Shown: in pieces, positions 54,621 to 63,532 of the stretch | How the letters are laid out: each line of letters begins with the position of its first letter | Position numbering within the stretch: the stretch's first letter is position 1 | NCBI RefSeq assembly: GCF_030758455.1 | Contig: NZ_CP132353.1 | Span: 4,092,001 to 4,156,000, forward strand | Direction of reading: 5' to 3' | Length of the DNA stretch: 64,000 bases | From: Erwinia pyri | GTDB lineage: Bacteria > Pseudomonadota > Gammaproteobacteria > Enterobacterales > Enterobacteriaceae | Made by a program: the position numbers and the translations under genes | The notes under the pieces: generated by a model | Databases searched by the model: none | Seen by the model: the letters and a program-made list of their open reading frames with translations, nothing else | What the model was told of the DNA's origin: nothing

Positions 54621-55934
54621 TCAGAGCGGACGATGCGCCGTCTCTTTTGCTTTCCAGAGCGCAATAAGGGTTATGCCCAGCGCCAGGCTGACATAGAGTG
54701 AAACCCAGAGCGTGCTGCCCATCTCTTTATAGAGCGTAGTGATAATCAACGGCGCAAATCCACCGCCAATGATCCCCGCCAGCGTATAGGCCAGCGACGA
54801 ACCGGCATAACGCACATGGCTGGGGAACTGCTCGGTGACAAACGCCGCCTGTGGACCATACATCATCGCATGGATCAGCAAGCCGCCAATCACGCCCAGC
54901 ACAATCAGCACCGGCTGCGTGCTGTCGAGCAGCACAAAGAAGAGGAAGGACCAGACGATCGCCAGCAGCGCGCCGGTAATATAGACCGGACGCCGGCCCC
55001 ATTTATCGGAGAGCGCGCCAAACATCGGTACGGTAATCGCATTACCGATGGCGCCAAGCATGGTCGCTATCAGCGCCAGCGGCCGCGGCAGATGGAGTAC
55101 CGTCGTGACGTAGGTCAGCGTGAACACCACCACCAGCGCGTAGAGAACGTCAGACCCGATACGCGAGCCGCCAGCTATCAGCAGCTGTTTGGGATAGCGC
55201 ACGAACACCTCTTTCAGCGGGGTGTGGGTGGTTTTTTCCGCCGCCTGCATGGCGACAAACGTCGGCGTCTCCTCAACGCCACGACGCAGCCAGAGGCCAA
55301 ACAGCACCAGCAGCAGGCTCAGCAGGAAGGGAATACGCCAGCCCCACGCCTGAAACTGTTCACCGCTCATTAAGACCGTTACCAGCGTAATAAAGCCGGT
55401 ACCGATCAGCGTCCCGCAGGAGGGACCGACCTGAGCAAACGAGGCGTTCCGCCCGCGCTTATTAGCATCACCGTGCTCCATGGAGAGCAGCACGGCGCCC
55501 GCCCATTCGCCGCCAAGCGCAATGCCCTGCACAAATCGCAGCGCCACCAGCAGGATCGGACTCCAGACGCCCCAGACGGCATAACCGGGCAGCAATCCCA
55601 TTAATGCCGTGGTCACGCCCATGATCACCAGCGTAATAATCAGCACGGCCTTGCGGCCAGCGACATCACCGAGGTGACCAAAAACAAACCCTCCCAGCGG
55701 ACGCGAGATATAGCCCACCGCATAGGTGGAGAAGGCCAGGATCGTACCCACTATCGGATCAAAGCTGGGGAAAAAGACATGGTTAAACACCAGCGCGGCC
55801 ATGATGTTATAGACGGTGAAGTCATACCATTCGAGCGCAGTGCCGATCGAGCTGGCCGCAGCAAGGCGACCGGTTTTCGATTTGGTACGCTTAGCGTGCA
55901 CCGCCTGATGCAGGGTAGAGTCGGTATCAGTCAT
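54621..55934 (-). CDS. MFS transporter, metabolite:H+ symporter type
   Basis: 437-residue major facilitator with 12 membrane segments, of the ShiA/YhjE/ProP-like MHS family. Motifs: SRPLGGFVFGHLGDVAGRK and, in the second half, FGALSDKWGRRPVYI; GIALGGEWAGAVLL is diagnostic. Likely imports an organic acid or amide by proton symport. Its ATG overlaps the upstream dimeric-barrel gene by 8 bases, so it belongs to the amide operon. Confidence 0.92.
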   Translation of the reverse strand: MTDTDSTLHQAVHAKRTKSKTGRLAAASSIGTALEWYDFTVYNIMAALVFNHVFFPSFDPIVGTILAFSTYAVGYISRPLGGFVFGHLGDVAGRKAVLIITLVIMGVTTALMGLLPGYAVWGVWSPILLVALRFVQGIALGGEWAGAVLLSMEHGDANKRGRNASFAQVGPSCGTLIGTGFITLVTVLMSGEQFQAWGWRIPFLLSLLLVLFGLWLRRGVEETPTFVAMQAAEKTTHTPLKEVFVRYPKQLLIAGGSRIGSDVLYALVVVFTLTYVTTVLHLPRPLALIATMLGAIGNAITVPMFGALSDKWGRRPVYITGALLAIVWSFLFFVLLDSTQPVLIVLGVIGGLLIHAMMYGPQAAFVTEQFPSHVRYAGSSLAYTLAGIIGGGFAPLIITTLYKEMGSTLWVSLYVSLALGITLIALWKAKETAHRPL

Positions 55935-56562
55935 GAGCCATCTCCTGTTTGGTTAACTGCCAGTTGAAGACGTAGTGCTGAATATCACCCGGCAGGCTTG
56001 CCGTGGCGGCAAAGGCCAGCTGCTGGCAGCTTTGCGCGCTGCTGCAGCTAATCAGCAGTACGGGCAACATCGGGCGGTTCTCTCTGTTTTCACGCGGCAG
56101 CGGTGAGCTGAGCTGGGTATCTGGCGTAAGCAGACGGGACGAAATATACCCCGGCGTCTGGCTCACGCTCTGCTGCCACGCGGTTAACCGCGCAGGATCG
56201 GCCTCTCCCTTCAGCGTCACCACCGCCAGGTGTTGACCGGTACCTTTACCGTGCGTATGGCTGATTGCGCAGACGCGGCGCATTGGATTAACCATCTTTT
56301 GCAGATTTGTTACCGACCAGTCGGTCTGGCGCGTAAAGGCCGCATGATAATCTGCGCTGGTAAAGGCTTCCAGAGAGGTCGTTTCATAAAGGCCAAGATA
56401 TTTCCGCTCCGCATCAACAGCCTGATAGCGCGTGCCGCTCAGAAAGCCTGAAATAGCGACGCGCTCCTCAACGTGTTCATGGTCATACCACTGGTTAAAA
56501 TCCGCTTCGTCTTCAGCGCCAATATTGGTGGCAACAAACAGCATGCCGTGGGAATGGGTCAT
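55927..56562 (-). CDS. DUF4286-like dimeric alpha/beta-barrel protein
   Basis: 211-residue protein. The first half (MLFVATNIGAEDEADFNQWY, DHEHVEERVAISGFLSGTRY) has the ferredoxin-like dimeric-barrel pattern of DUF4286/EthD-type proteins; the second half repeats a similar unit more loosely (HLAVVTLKGEADPARLTAWQ). Function unknown. Lies between the amidase (2 bases upstream) and the MFS gene (overlap). Confidence 0.75.
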   Translation of the reverse strand: MTHSHGMLFVATNIGAEDEADFNQWYDHEHVEERVAISGFLSGTRYQAVDAERKYLGLYETTSLEAFTSADYHAAFTRQTDWSVTNLQKMVNPMRRVCAISHTHGKGTGQHLAVVTLKGEADPARLTAWQQSVSQTPGYISSRLLTPDTQLSSPLPRENRENRPMLPVLLISCSSAQSCQQLAFAATASLPGDIQHYVFNWQLTKQEMAHD

Positions 56563-56564
56563 GT

Positions 56565-57911
56565 TCAGGCTCTCCAGTTAAGGGCAGTTTCCACAGCAAG
56601 CGACCAGCTGATTAGGCGGGCATCATCGCCATAGACGGAAGCAAGGCTCAGGCCAACCGGCGCGTTGCCGGGTTGATGGCAGGGTAGAGAGAGGGCGCAG
56701 CCATCCAGCATGTTGATAACGCTGGGGTTACGCAGCATCAGGGCGTTGATCTCCATATAACGTTGCGGATCGTCCAGCGAGGCAATAGTAGGGGCGATGC
56801 GCGGCACGGTAGGCATCAGCAGCGCGTCGAATCCGACTAGCGCAAGGTTGATGCGCTGCCGCCAGGCTTCACGCTGCTGATAAAGTTCAGCGGCATCCTG
56901 CTCTGTCAGCAGACTGCCGCGCTGTACCCGCACCAGCACCTGCGGGTCATAAGCCTCCGGCTGCGCCAGGGCGGTGTGTTGATGCCACTGCCAGGCTTCA
57001 TAAGCGGTGATGCCGCCGCGGGCGTTCATGGTATTCAGCTCATCCAGTTCCCGTAGCGGCAGCTCTGTCAGCGTGGCGCCTGCCTTGCGCAGCGTAGCAA
57101 CAGCCTTTTGCCAGGCCAGGGTAACCTCTTCATCGAGATCGTCCAGCACGCGGGTCTGCGGAATGGCAAACTGCGCCTGGCTCAGATCAAAAGTCTGAAG
57201 CTCCAGCGGCGTAGCGGCGATCGCGCTGTCCAGCAGCCAGCAGCTGCGGACGTCATGCGCTATTACCCCAATGCTGTCGAGTGACGCAGAGAGCGGCAGA
57301 GTGCCGCGCTGATCGATACGGCTGGCCGTGGGTTTAAACCCGGTGAGGCCGCACAGCGCGGCGGGAATGCGCACTGAACCGCCGGTATCGGTACCGATGG
57401 CGCCCAGAGACATGCCGCTGGCAACCGCCACCGCCGCGCCAGAGGAGGAGCCGCCGGGAATGCGTTTCTCCTGCGGCTGCCAGGGGTTGGCTGGCGTGCC
57501 GTAGTGCGGGTTGATCCCCAGTCCCGAGAAGGCGAATTCGGTCATATTGGTTTTGCCGACAATGGCGGCGCCCGCCTGCGTTAACCTGGTCACCACGCTC
57601 GCATCAGCCGTGGCTGCCGGGGCGTTAACCAGCAGGCGCGATCCTGCGGTGGTCGCTTCGCCTTTCACGTCGAACAAATCTTTAATGCTTACCGGCAGCC
57701 CATCTATCGGACTCAGCGCTGCCTGGTTTTGCCAGCGCAGACCTGCCTGGCGCACCTCGTTTTTCGCCCTCTCCTCATAGCGTCGGATAAAGACCCGTGA
57801 GCCTTCGCCCCCGGGATCGCCTGCCGCTTGTAACGCGCTTTCGGTAAAAGTCTCGGGTGCGGATGCGCCCGCCTGAAGTTGCTGGCTCGCCTGCCACAGA
57901 GTGCTCATCAT
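56565..57911 (-). CDS. amidase-signature family hydrolase
   Basis: 448-residue amidase with the Ser-cisSer-Lys triad: Lys77 (VSIKDLFD), cis-Ser in GGSSSG (153-158) and nucleophile Ser179 (DTGGSVR). Hydrolyses an amide or ureide; AtzF-like allophanate hydrolysis is one option but no specificity motif is visible. The DUF2848 gene lies 8 bases upstream in the operon. Confidence 0.93.
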   Translation of the reverse strand: MMSTLWQASQQLQAGASAPETFTESALQAAGDPGGEGSRVFIRRYEERAKNEVRQAGLRWQNQAALSPIDGLPVSIKDLFDVKGEATTAGSRLLVNAPAATADASVVTRLTQAGAAIVGKTNMTEFAFSGLGINPHYGTPANPWQPQEKRIPGGSSSGAAVAVASGMSLGAIGTDTGGSVRIPAALCGLTGFKPTASRIDQRGTLPLSASLDSIGVIAHDVRSCWLLDSAIAATPLELQTFDLSQAQFAIPQTRVLDDLDEEVTLAWQKAVATLRKAGATLTELPLRELDELNTMNARGGITAYEAWQWHQHTALAQPEAYDPQVLVRVQRGSLLTEQDAAELYQQREAWRQRINLALVGFDALLMPTVPRIAPTIASLDDPQRYMEINALMLRNPSVINMLDGCALSLPCHQPGNAPVGLSLASVYGDDARLISWSLAVETALNWRA

Positions 57912-57919
57912 CCGGCTCC

Positions 57920-58600
57920 TCAGGCAACGACCGGCAACGCGCCGGTACGGTAGTGGTGTTCCAGCGTGCGGCCCAGCACCGGGTCATGCAGCGCCATACG
58001 AAACTCACTGGCGGGACGGATGCCGCCAATGGCGCTCAGGGTGCCGCAGGACATGGCAAAGCCCTCGCCGGTTTTGCTCTCTTCGGGATAGCGCGCCAGC
58101 AGATCCTGCGGCGTCAGCAGTGAGGCGAGCGTGCCCTGCTGATAAATAACCCACTCGCCCTGCTCTTTGATCCAGGAGGTCAGTTCAAGCGCATCCCAGT
58201 GTTCAGCCACCTCGCTCATGCGCCAGGCGCTGTCGGCAACCGGCTTGATACAGGCCTGTTTGGAGAGTGCCACGCTGAAGGTTTCCAGATGGCGATCGGT
58301 ATGATCGGAGATAAGAGAGACCCAGTACTCTCCCTGAGTGAAAAACAGGAAAGGTTCGGCCTCACCGGAGGTGTCATTGCCGACCACTTCCAGCTGAGTT
58401 TGCTGGCTGAGCTGGTTGGTTGCGACCCGGTAGAACAGCGGCACTGCACCCGGAGCGGGCACGCCAAGCGCCTCCAGCTCCCTGATATGGTGCAACACCG
58501 CATCCCGATCGCGCCCTACCCAGCCTGCAATAACAAAATGATTAACCTCAATATCCAGCGTGGCGGCGGTTTCCACGCCTGTTGTGAACTGAAGGTGCAT
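57920..58600 (-). CDS. DUF2848 family protein
   Basis: 226-residue DUF2848 protein: VNHFVIAGWVGRDRDAVLHHI, GVPAPGAVPLFYRV, SDHTDRHLETFSVALSKQ and AEHWDALELTSWI are family features. I recall members resembling fumarylacetoacetate-hydrolase-like folds, but no reaction is proven. The ATG at 58600 (MHLQFTTG) has GGAG 8 bases upstream; the frame is open to 58645. First gene of the operon, divergent from the GntR gene. Confidence 0.85.
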   Translation of the reverse strand: MHLQFTTGVETAATLDIEVNHFVIAGWVGRDRDAVLHHIRELEALGVPAPGAVPLFYRVATNQLSQQTQLEVVGNDTSGEAEPFLFFTQGEYWVSLISDHTDRHLETFSVALSKQACIKPVADSAWRMSEVAEHWDALELTSWIKEQGEWVIYQQGTLASLLTPQDLLARYPEESKTGEGFAMSCGTLSAIGGIRPASEFRMALHDPVLGRTLEHHYRTGALPVVA

Positions 58601-58627
58601 ATGGCGATCTCCGTTTGAAAAAACACT

Positions 58628-58639
58628 GTGAAATTTCAC
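58628..58639. promoter_or_regulatory. palindrome between DUF2848 and GntR genes
   Basis: GTGAAATTTCAC is a perfect 12-bp palindrome in the 114-base divergent gap, a candidate operator for the GntR regulator on both promoters. Confidence 0.5.
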
Positions 58640-58714
58640 TGTCATTTCAAACTAGCGATTTTCATGCCAGATTTTTGTGTAATATGTCGCATAAGCAAAA
58701 AAAGGAACGTGGTG

Positions 58715-59389
58715 ATGAGTGATTCGGTTGCTGGAAATGAGAGCCCGGGAGGCCGGGAAAAGACGCTGTCGCTCAACGATCAAGCCTATCTGGCGTTCAG
58801 GCACAGACTGATTACGCTGCGCTACAAGCCCGGCGAATACCTGAATACCGCGCAGGTGATGGACGATCTGGAGAGAGGCCGCACGCCGGTCAATCAGGCG
58901 ATCCACCGGCTGGCCACCGAGGGCCTTCTGCAGATTATTCCGCGTAAAGGCGTGATGGTGGCCCCGTTGTCGATTGACGATGCGCTGGAGTTAATCGAGG
59001 TGCGGCTGGTCAACGAGACGTTGTGCGTGCAGCTCGCCAGCCAGAAGGTGATGGCGTCACAGATCGCTCAGCTGCGCGACCTGAATCAACGGATCGCTGC
59101 GGCCAGCAAGGCGCACGACAGAGAGCAGATGATGTTGCTGGATCGCGAGTTTCACCAGATGCTGGCGGAGATTGCCGGTAACCGTCGGCTTGCCGATATC
59201 CTGAGCGTGATCCACGCTCAGGCGCAGCGCTTCTGGGCTACCACCCTCTCCAGCGTCACGCATATGGAAGAGGTTATTGCGGAGCACAACGCGATTATCC
59301 TGGCGCTGGAAGAAGGGGATACGCAGCGCGCAGCGGAAGCTGCCCGTGCCCATATTCAGTCGTTCAAGCGGGCGCTACTCGCTACCTGA
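58715..59389 (+). CDS. GntR family (FCD-type) regulator
   Basis: 224-residue FadR-subfamily regulator: winged HTH (AYLAFRHRLITLRYKPGEYL, NTAQVMDDLERGRTPVNQAI) and an FCD ligand-binding domain with the His/Asp metal-ligand pattern (DREFHQMLAEIAGNRR; EEVIAEHNAIILALEEGD). The ATG at 58715 has AAGGA 8 bases upstream. Probable local controller of the amidase operon. Confidence 0.92.
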   Translation: MSDSVAGNESPGGREKTLSLNDQAYLAFRHRLITLRYKPGEYLNTAQVMDDLERGRTPVNQAIHRLATEGLLQIIPRKGVMVAPLSIDDALELIEVRLVNETLCVQLASQKVMASQIAQLRDLNQRIAAASKAHDREQMMLLDREFHQMLAEIAGNRRLADILSVIHAQAQRFWATTLSSVTHMEEVIAEHNAIILALEEGDTQRAAEAARAHIQSFKRALLAT

Positions 59390-59420
59390 GTAAAAAAGCC
59401 TGTAGCGAAGTGACGAGCCA

Positions 59421-59455
59421 GATAAAACAAAGGGCCGGTGCATCCGCACCGGCCC
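59421..59455 (-). terminator. intrinsic terminator of pgi
   Basis: A 10-bp GC stem (GGGCCGGTGC 59432-59441 with GCACCGGCCC 59446-59455) with a short loop and a U-rich tail (TTTGTTTTATC) on the minus strand, 22 bases past the stop. Confidence 0.9.
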
Positions 59456-59476
59456 CTGGGTTTCTCAGAAAAGAGA

Positions 59477-61126
59477 TTAACCGCGCCAGTTCTTGTAACG
59501 GTTGATTAAGCCGTTGGTCGAGCTGTCATGGCTGCTGACCTCTTCGCTGCCGGACAACTCAGGCAGGATGCGGTTTGCCAGCTGTTTACCCAACTCGACG
59601 CCCCACTGATCGAAGGTGAAGATGTTGAGGATCGCGCCCTGAGTAAAGATTTTGTGCTCATACAGCGCAATCAACGCCCCCAGGCTGAACGGCGTGATGT
59701 CGCGCAGCAGGATGGAGTTGGTTGGGCGGTTACCTTCAAACACCTTGAACGGCACAATGTGCTCAACAGATTTGGCGTCTTTGCCCGCATCGGTAAACTC
59801 TTTCTCTACCGCATCGCGTGATTTACCAAACGCCAGCGCTTCGGTCTGGGCAAAGAAGTTCGACAGCAGCTTGGCATGGTGATCGCCCAGCTTGTTGTGC
59901 GTCACCGCAGGGGCGATGAAGTCACAAGGGATCAGCTTGGTGCCCTGGTGGATCAGCTGATAAAACGCATGCTGTCCGTTAGTGCCCGGTTCGCCCCAGA
60001 TGATCGGACCCGTTTCGTAAGAAACCGGCGCGCCGTTACGGTCAACATACTTACCGTTCGACTCCATGTTGCCCTGCTGGAAGTAGGCAGCAAAGCGGTG
60101 CATATACTGATCGTAAGGCAGAATCGCTTCGGTTTCAGCGCCGAAGAAATTGTTATACCAGATACCAATCAGTGCCAGGATCACCGGCAGGTTCTGCTCG
60201 GCTGGCGTGGTGGAGAAGTGCTTGTCCATCGCATGCGCGCCGCTCAGCAGCTTCTCAAAGTTGTCGAAGCCAACGGAGAGAATGATGGAGAGGCCAATAG
60301 CTGACCACAGCGAGTAGCGTCCGCCAACCCAGTCCCAGAATTCAAACATGTTGTTGGTATCAATACCAAACTCGCCAACGGCTTTACCGTTGGTAGAGAG
60401 GGCAGCAAAGTGTTTCGCCACATGCTGCTCATCACCCGCCGTTTTCAGGAACCAGTCACGCGCGCTGTGGGCGTTGGTCATGGTTTCCTGCGTGGTGAAG
60501 GTTTTTGACGCCACCAGGAACAGCGTGGTTTCTGGATTGAGATCCTTCACGGTTTCCGCGATATGGGTGCCGTCAACGTTGGAAACGAAGTGCATATTCA
60601 GGTGATTTTTATACGGGCGCAGCGCCTCAGTCACCATGAACGGGCCAAGGTCTGAGCCGCCAATGCCGATATTCACCACGTCGGTAATAGGTTTACCGGT
60701 ATAGCCTTTCCAGTCGCCGCTGATAATGCGCTCAGAGAAAGATTTCATCTTCTCCAGCACCGCGTTAACCTCTGGCATCACATCTTTGCCATCCACGACG
60801 ATCGGGGTGTTGCTGCGGTTGCGCAGGGCAACGTGCAGCACAGCGCGATCTTCGGTACGGTTAATTTTTTCGCCAGAGAACATCGACTTGATAGCGCCCT
60901 GCAGATCGGTCTCTTTCGCCAGATCCTGCAGCTTCGCGAGGGTCTCGCTGGTGATGCGGTTTTTAGAGAAGTCTACCAGCATCAGGTCGTCGAAGGTGGC
61001 AGAGAAGTTCGCGAAGCGATTGCTGTCTTTAGCAAACAGATCAGCGATTTGAACCTCTTTCATCTCTTCGAAATGCTGCTGCAGCGCTTGCCATGCAGCG
61101 GTTTGTGTCGGATTGATATTTTTCAT
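59477..61126 (-). CDS. pgi: glucose-6-phosphate isomerase
   Basis: Interconverts glucose-6-P and fructose-6-P. 549 residues as in E. coli. Signatures: [40 protein letters not shown], and the active-site Lys/Glu region [20 protein letters not shown], continuing to [14 protein letters not shown]. Between the amide cassette and the antiporter gene; in E. coli it is next to lysC. Confidence 0.99.
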   Translation of the reverse strand: MKNINPTQTAAWQALQQHFEEMKEVQIADLFAKDSNRFANFSATFDDLMLVDFSKNRITSETLAKLQDLAKETDLQGAIKSMFSGEKINRTEDRAVLHVALRNRSNTPIVVDGKDVMPEVNAVLEKMKSFSERIISGDWKGYTGKPITDVVNIGIGGSDLGPFMVTEALRPYKNHLNMHFVSNVDGTHIAETVKDLNPETTLFLVASKTFTTQETMTNAHSARDWFLKTAGDEQHVAKHFAALSTNGKAVGEFGIDTNNMFEFWDWVGGRYSLWSAIGLSIILSVGFDNFEKLLSGAHAMDKHFSTTPAEQNLPVILALIGIWYNNFFGAETEAILPYDQYMHRFAAYFQQGNMESNGKYVDRNGAPVSYETGPIIWGEPGTNGQHAFYQLIHQGTKLIPCDFIAPAVTHNKLGDHHAKLLSNFFAQTEALAFGKSRDAVEKEFTDAGKDAKSVEHIVPFKVFEGNRPTNSILLRDITPFSLGALIALYEHKIFTQGAILNIFTFDQWGVELGKQLANRILPELSGSEEVSSHDSSTNGLINRYKNWRG

Positions 61127-61341
61127 AACAACACACTCTTTTTATTTAAGAACCGTAAATCAGGCCGGACGCCATGTTACCCGAGGTCTCCGCCTGGATT
61201 CCCTCTTCCTGTAACAGGCCTCAACTATCGTTGGCAGGTTTCCCCACTTTTTTGTCCGGGGCTATTTATAATTCAGGCGGCGGTCAGCTTGTCCGCTCAG
61301 CGTTTCAGTATGACTAACTTGCTGTCGAAAGGAAAAATTTT

Positions 61342-63147
61342 ATGGAGTTCTCTGCCCCACTGTTGTTGGTTATCATTGGATTAAGTTCGCTGGTAGCCCA
61401 GTGGCTGGCCTGGTTGCTGCGTCTGCCCGCCATTTTGCCGCTGCTGGTTTTCGGCATAGTCCTGGGTCCGGTAGGCCACGTTTTGCAACCGGATGCCCTG
61501 TTTGGCAGCCTGCTGTTTCCCTTTGTCTCCCTCTCTGTGGCCATCATTCTGTTTGAAGGCGCGCTGACGCTTCGCTTCGACGAAATCCGCGGGCTTGGCA
61601 ACGTGGTGCGTAACCTGGTGACCGTAGGGATGATGATCACTTTCCTGGTGATCAGCGTCGCCTGCTGGGCACTGCTCGACTTTCCGCCGGAACTGGCAGC
61701 GCTGGTCGGCTCCGTTACCGTGGTCACCGGCCCAACGGTTATCGCTCCGCTGATGCGCGTGGTGCGGCCCAATAAGGCGATCAACCAGGTGCTGCGCTGG
61801 GAAGGCATCGTTATCGATCCTGTTGGCGCTATCTTCACCCTTCTGGTGTTTGAGTTCATTGTGCTGCGTCAGAAAGCTGAATCGTTAACGCACCTGTTCT
61901 GGACTTTAGGTGAAACGGCGGCGGTTGGATTAGTCGCGGGTGCGTTTTTTGGCTGGCTGCTGGGCATTGCCCTGAAGCGCGTCTGGCTGCCGGGTTATCT
62001 GCAAAACTTTGCGGTGCTGGCCGTGATGCTGACCGCGTTTGGCCTCTCCAACGCGCTGGCGGATGAGTCGGGGCTGCTGACGGTGACGGTGATGGGTATC
62101 TGGCTGGCCAATATGCGCGAAGTCGATCTCAGCGAAATTATCGCCTTTAAGGAGGAGCTTTCAGCACTGCTGATTTCCGGCCTGTTTATTATCCTGGCGG
62201 CGAGGCTGGATCTGGCTGCGCTGCTGGCGATGGGCTGGCCTCTGGTGGGGCTGCTGCTGATTGTGCAGTTTGTCGCCCGTCCTTTATGCATTGCGCTCTC
62301 CACCTGGGGCTCGTCACTGCCGCTGCGCGACAGGCTGATGCTGAGCTGGATCTCCCCTCGCGGTATTGTTGCCGCAGCGGTCAGCTCGCTGTTTGCCCTG
62401 ACGCTGGAAAAAACCGGTTTTGCCGGCGCGGATAAGCTGGTAACGGTGGTATTTGCGGTGATTATCGGCACCGTGGTACTGCAAAGCCTTACCAGCTCGG
62501 TGCTGGCGCGAATGCTGAAGGTGCAGCAGCGTGAGCCGCGTGGCGTGCTGATTATCGGCGCAAACAGCGTGGCGCGTACGCTGGCGGCTTCGCTGCAAAA
62601 GCTGGATATTCCGGTACTGGTGACGGACAGCAGCTGGGAATATTACCGGCTGGCGCGCATGGAAGGGATCCCCGCCTATTATGGCAATGCCTGGTCAGAA
62701 CACGCAGAGAACTTCCTCGATCTGAGCGAAACGGCTCAGGTGCTTGCACTGTCGCCCAATCGCCATCAGAATGCGCTCGCGGTCTACCACTTCAGCCATA
62801 TGTTTGGTGAAAAAAACGTGGCGGCTATCCGTTCCGGTGCCGCGCTGCGCGTGAAGCGCGACAGCGAAAGCCCGCGTTTTCGTCGTCATGAGGTGCTGTT
62901 CGGTCAGCAGCAGACCTATGCCCAGCTCAGCAGCCTGCTGGCGAAAGGGGCCACCATTAAGGCTACCCGACTTAACGAAAACTTTGGCTGGCTGGAGTAT
63001 CTGGAAAAAAACCAGGGGGTGATCCCGTTGTTTGTGCAAAACGAAGCGGGCGCATTGAGCGCGGTACGGGGCGAAGAGACGCCTGCCCTGCCCTGCACGC
63101 TGATTGCGCTGGTGCAAAATGAAAATTCCTCAGACGGCAGAGATTGA
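61342..63147 (+). CDS. CPA1-family cation:proton antiporter with TrkA-like C-terminus
   Basis: 601-residue protein. The first ~385 residues have about 12 hydrophobic segments with the antiporter features FEGALTLRF, SVTVVTGPTVIAPLM, WEGIVIDPVGAIF and SWISPRGIVAAAVS (NhaP type). From ~395 a Rossmann-like RCK/TrkA-N domain (GVLIIGANSVARTLAASLQK) probably senses a nucleotide. Likely Na+ or K+/H+ exchange. It lies between pgi and lysC. Confidence 0.9.
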   Translation: MEFSAPLLLVIIGLSSLVAQWLAWLLRLPAILPLLVFGIVLGPVGHVLQPDALFGSLLFPFVSLSVAIILFEGALTLRFDEIRGLGNVVRNLVTVGMMITFLVISVACWALLDFPPELAALVGSVTVVTGPTVIAPLMRVVRPNKAINQVLRWEGIVIDPVGAIFTLLVFEFIVLRQKAESLTHLFWTLGETAAVGLVAGAFFGWLLGIALKRVWLPGYLQNFAVLAVMLTAFGLSNALADESGLLTVTVMGIWLANMREVDLSEIIAFKEELSALLISGLFIILAARLDLAALLAMGWPLVGLLLIVQFVARPLCIALSTWGSSLPLRDRLMLSWISPRGIVAAAVSSLFALTLEKTGFAGADKLVTVVFAVIIGTVVLQSLTSSVLARMLKVQQREPRGVLIIGANSVARTLAASLQKLDIPVLVTDSSWEYYRLARMEGIPAYYGNAWSEHAENFLDLSETAQVLALSPNRHQNALAVYHFSHMFGEKNVAAIRSGAALRVKRDSESPRFRRHEVLFGQQQTYAQLSSLLAKGATIKATRLNENFGWLEYLEKNQGVIPLFVQNEAGALSAVRGEETPALPCTLIALVQNENSSDGRD

Positions 63148-63203
63148 CAGCGGCAGCAGAAAACGCTATTTGTAGCCCGCTAGTTGCGCATCTGATGCGC
63201 AAG

Positions 63204-63441
63204 CCAGAAGAGGCGCGTCGCCCAGGCAGTGTGTTGGAGGAGCCGAATCCACAGAAAACACATCAGGGGGAGCGACGCCGAGGTACAATCCACGCGGCGT
63301 GGGGCGTATCGACCGCAGGGGCTGAATCCTCTGGGTTGTCACCAGGATCGTGCGACAAAAACGGTCCGCACCTGATTACGGGTCCTGCAGCCTAAGCCGC
63401 TGCCGCACCCGTAACGGGTAGACAAGGTGGGGCGCTTCTGG
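63204..63441 (+). promoter_or_regulatory. lysine riboswitch (L box) of lysC
   Basis: Closure helix P1: CCAGAAG (63204-63210) with CTTCTGG (63435-63441). Between them lie the conserved AGAGGCGCG, GTGTTGGAGGAGCC and AGGGGCTGAATCCTCTGGG, with GTTGTCACC after it, as in the E. coli lysC leader. A hairpin (63184-63202) precedes it. Downstream, CGGGTAGAC near 63415 can pair with GTCTACCCC, a possible alternative helix reducing lysC expression when lysine is bound. The gap 63148-63532 holds nothing else. Confidence 0.95.
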
Positions 63442-63532
63442 GTGACTCGTAGTAATCCCCTTTTCTACGTCTACCCCGTTTTCGCTCTTCCCTTGTGCCA
63501 GGAATTTAATCAGACACGAGGTATGTCAACAC

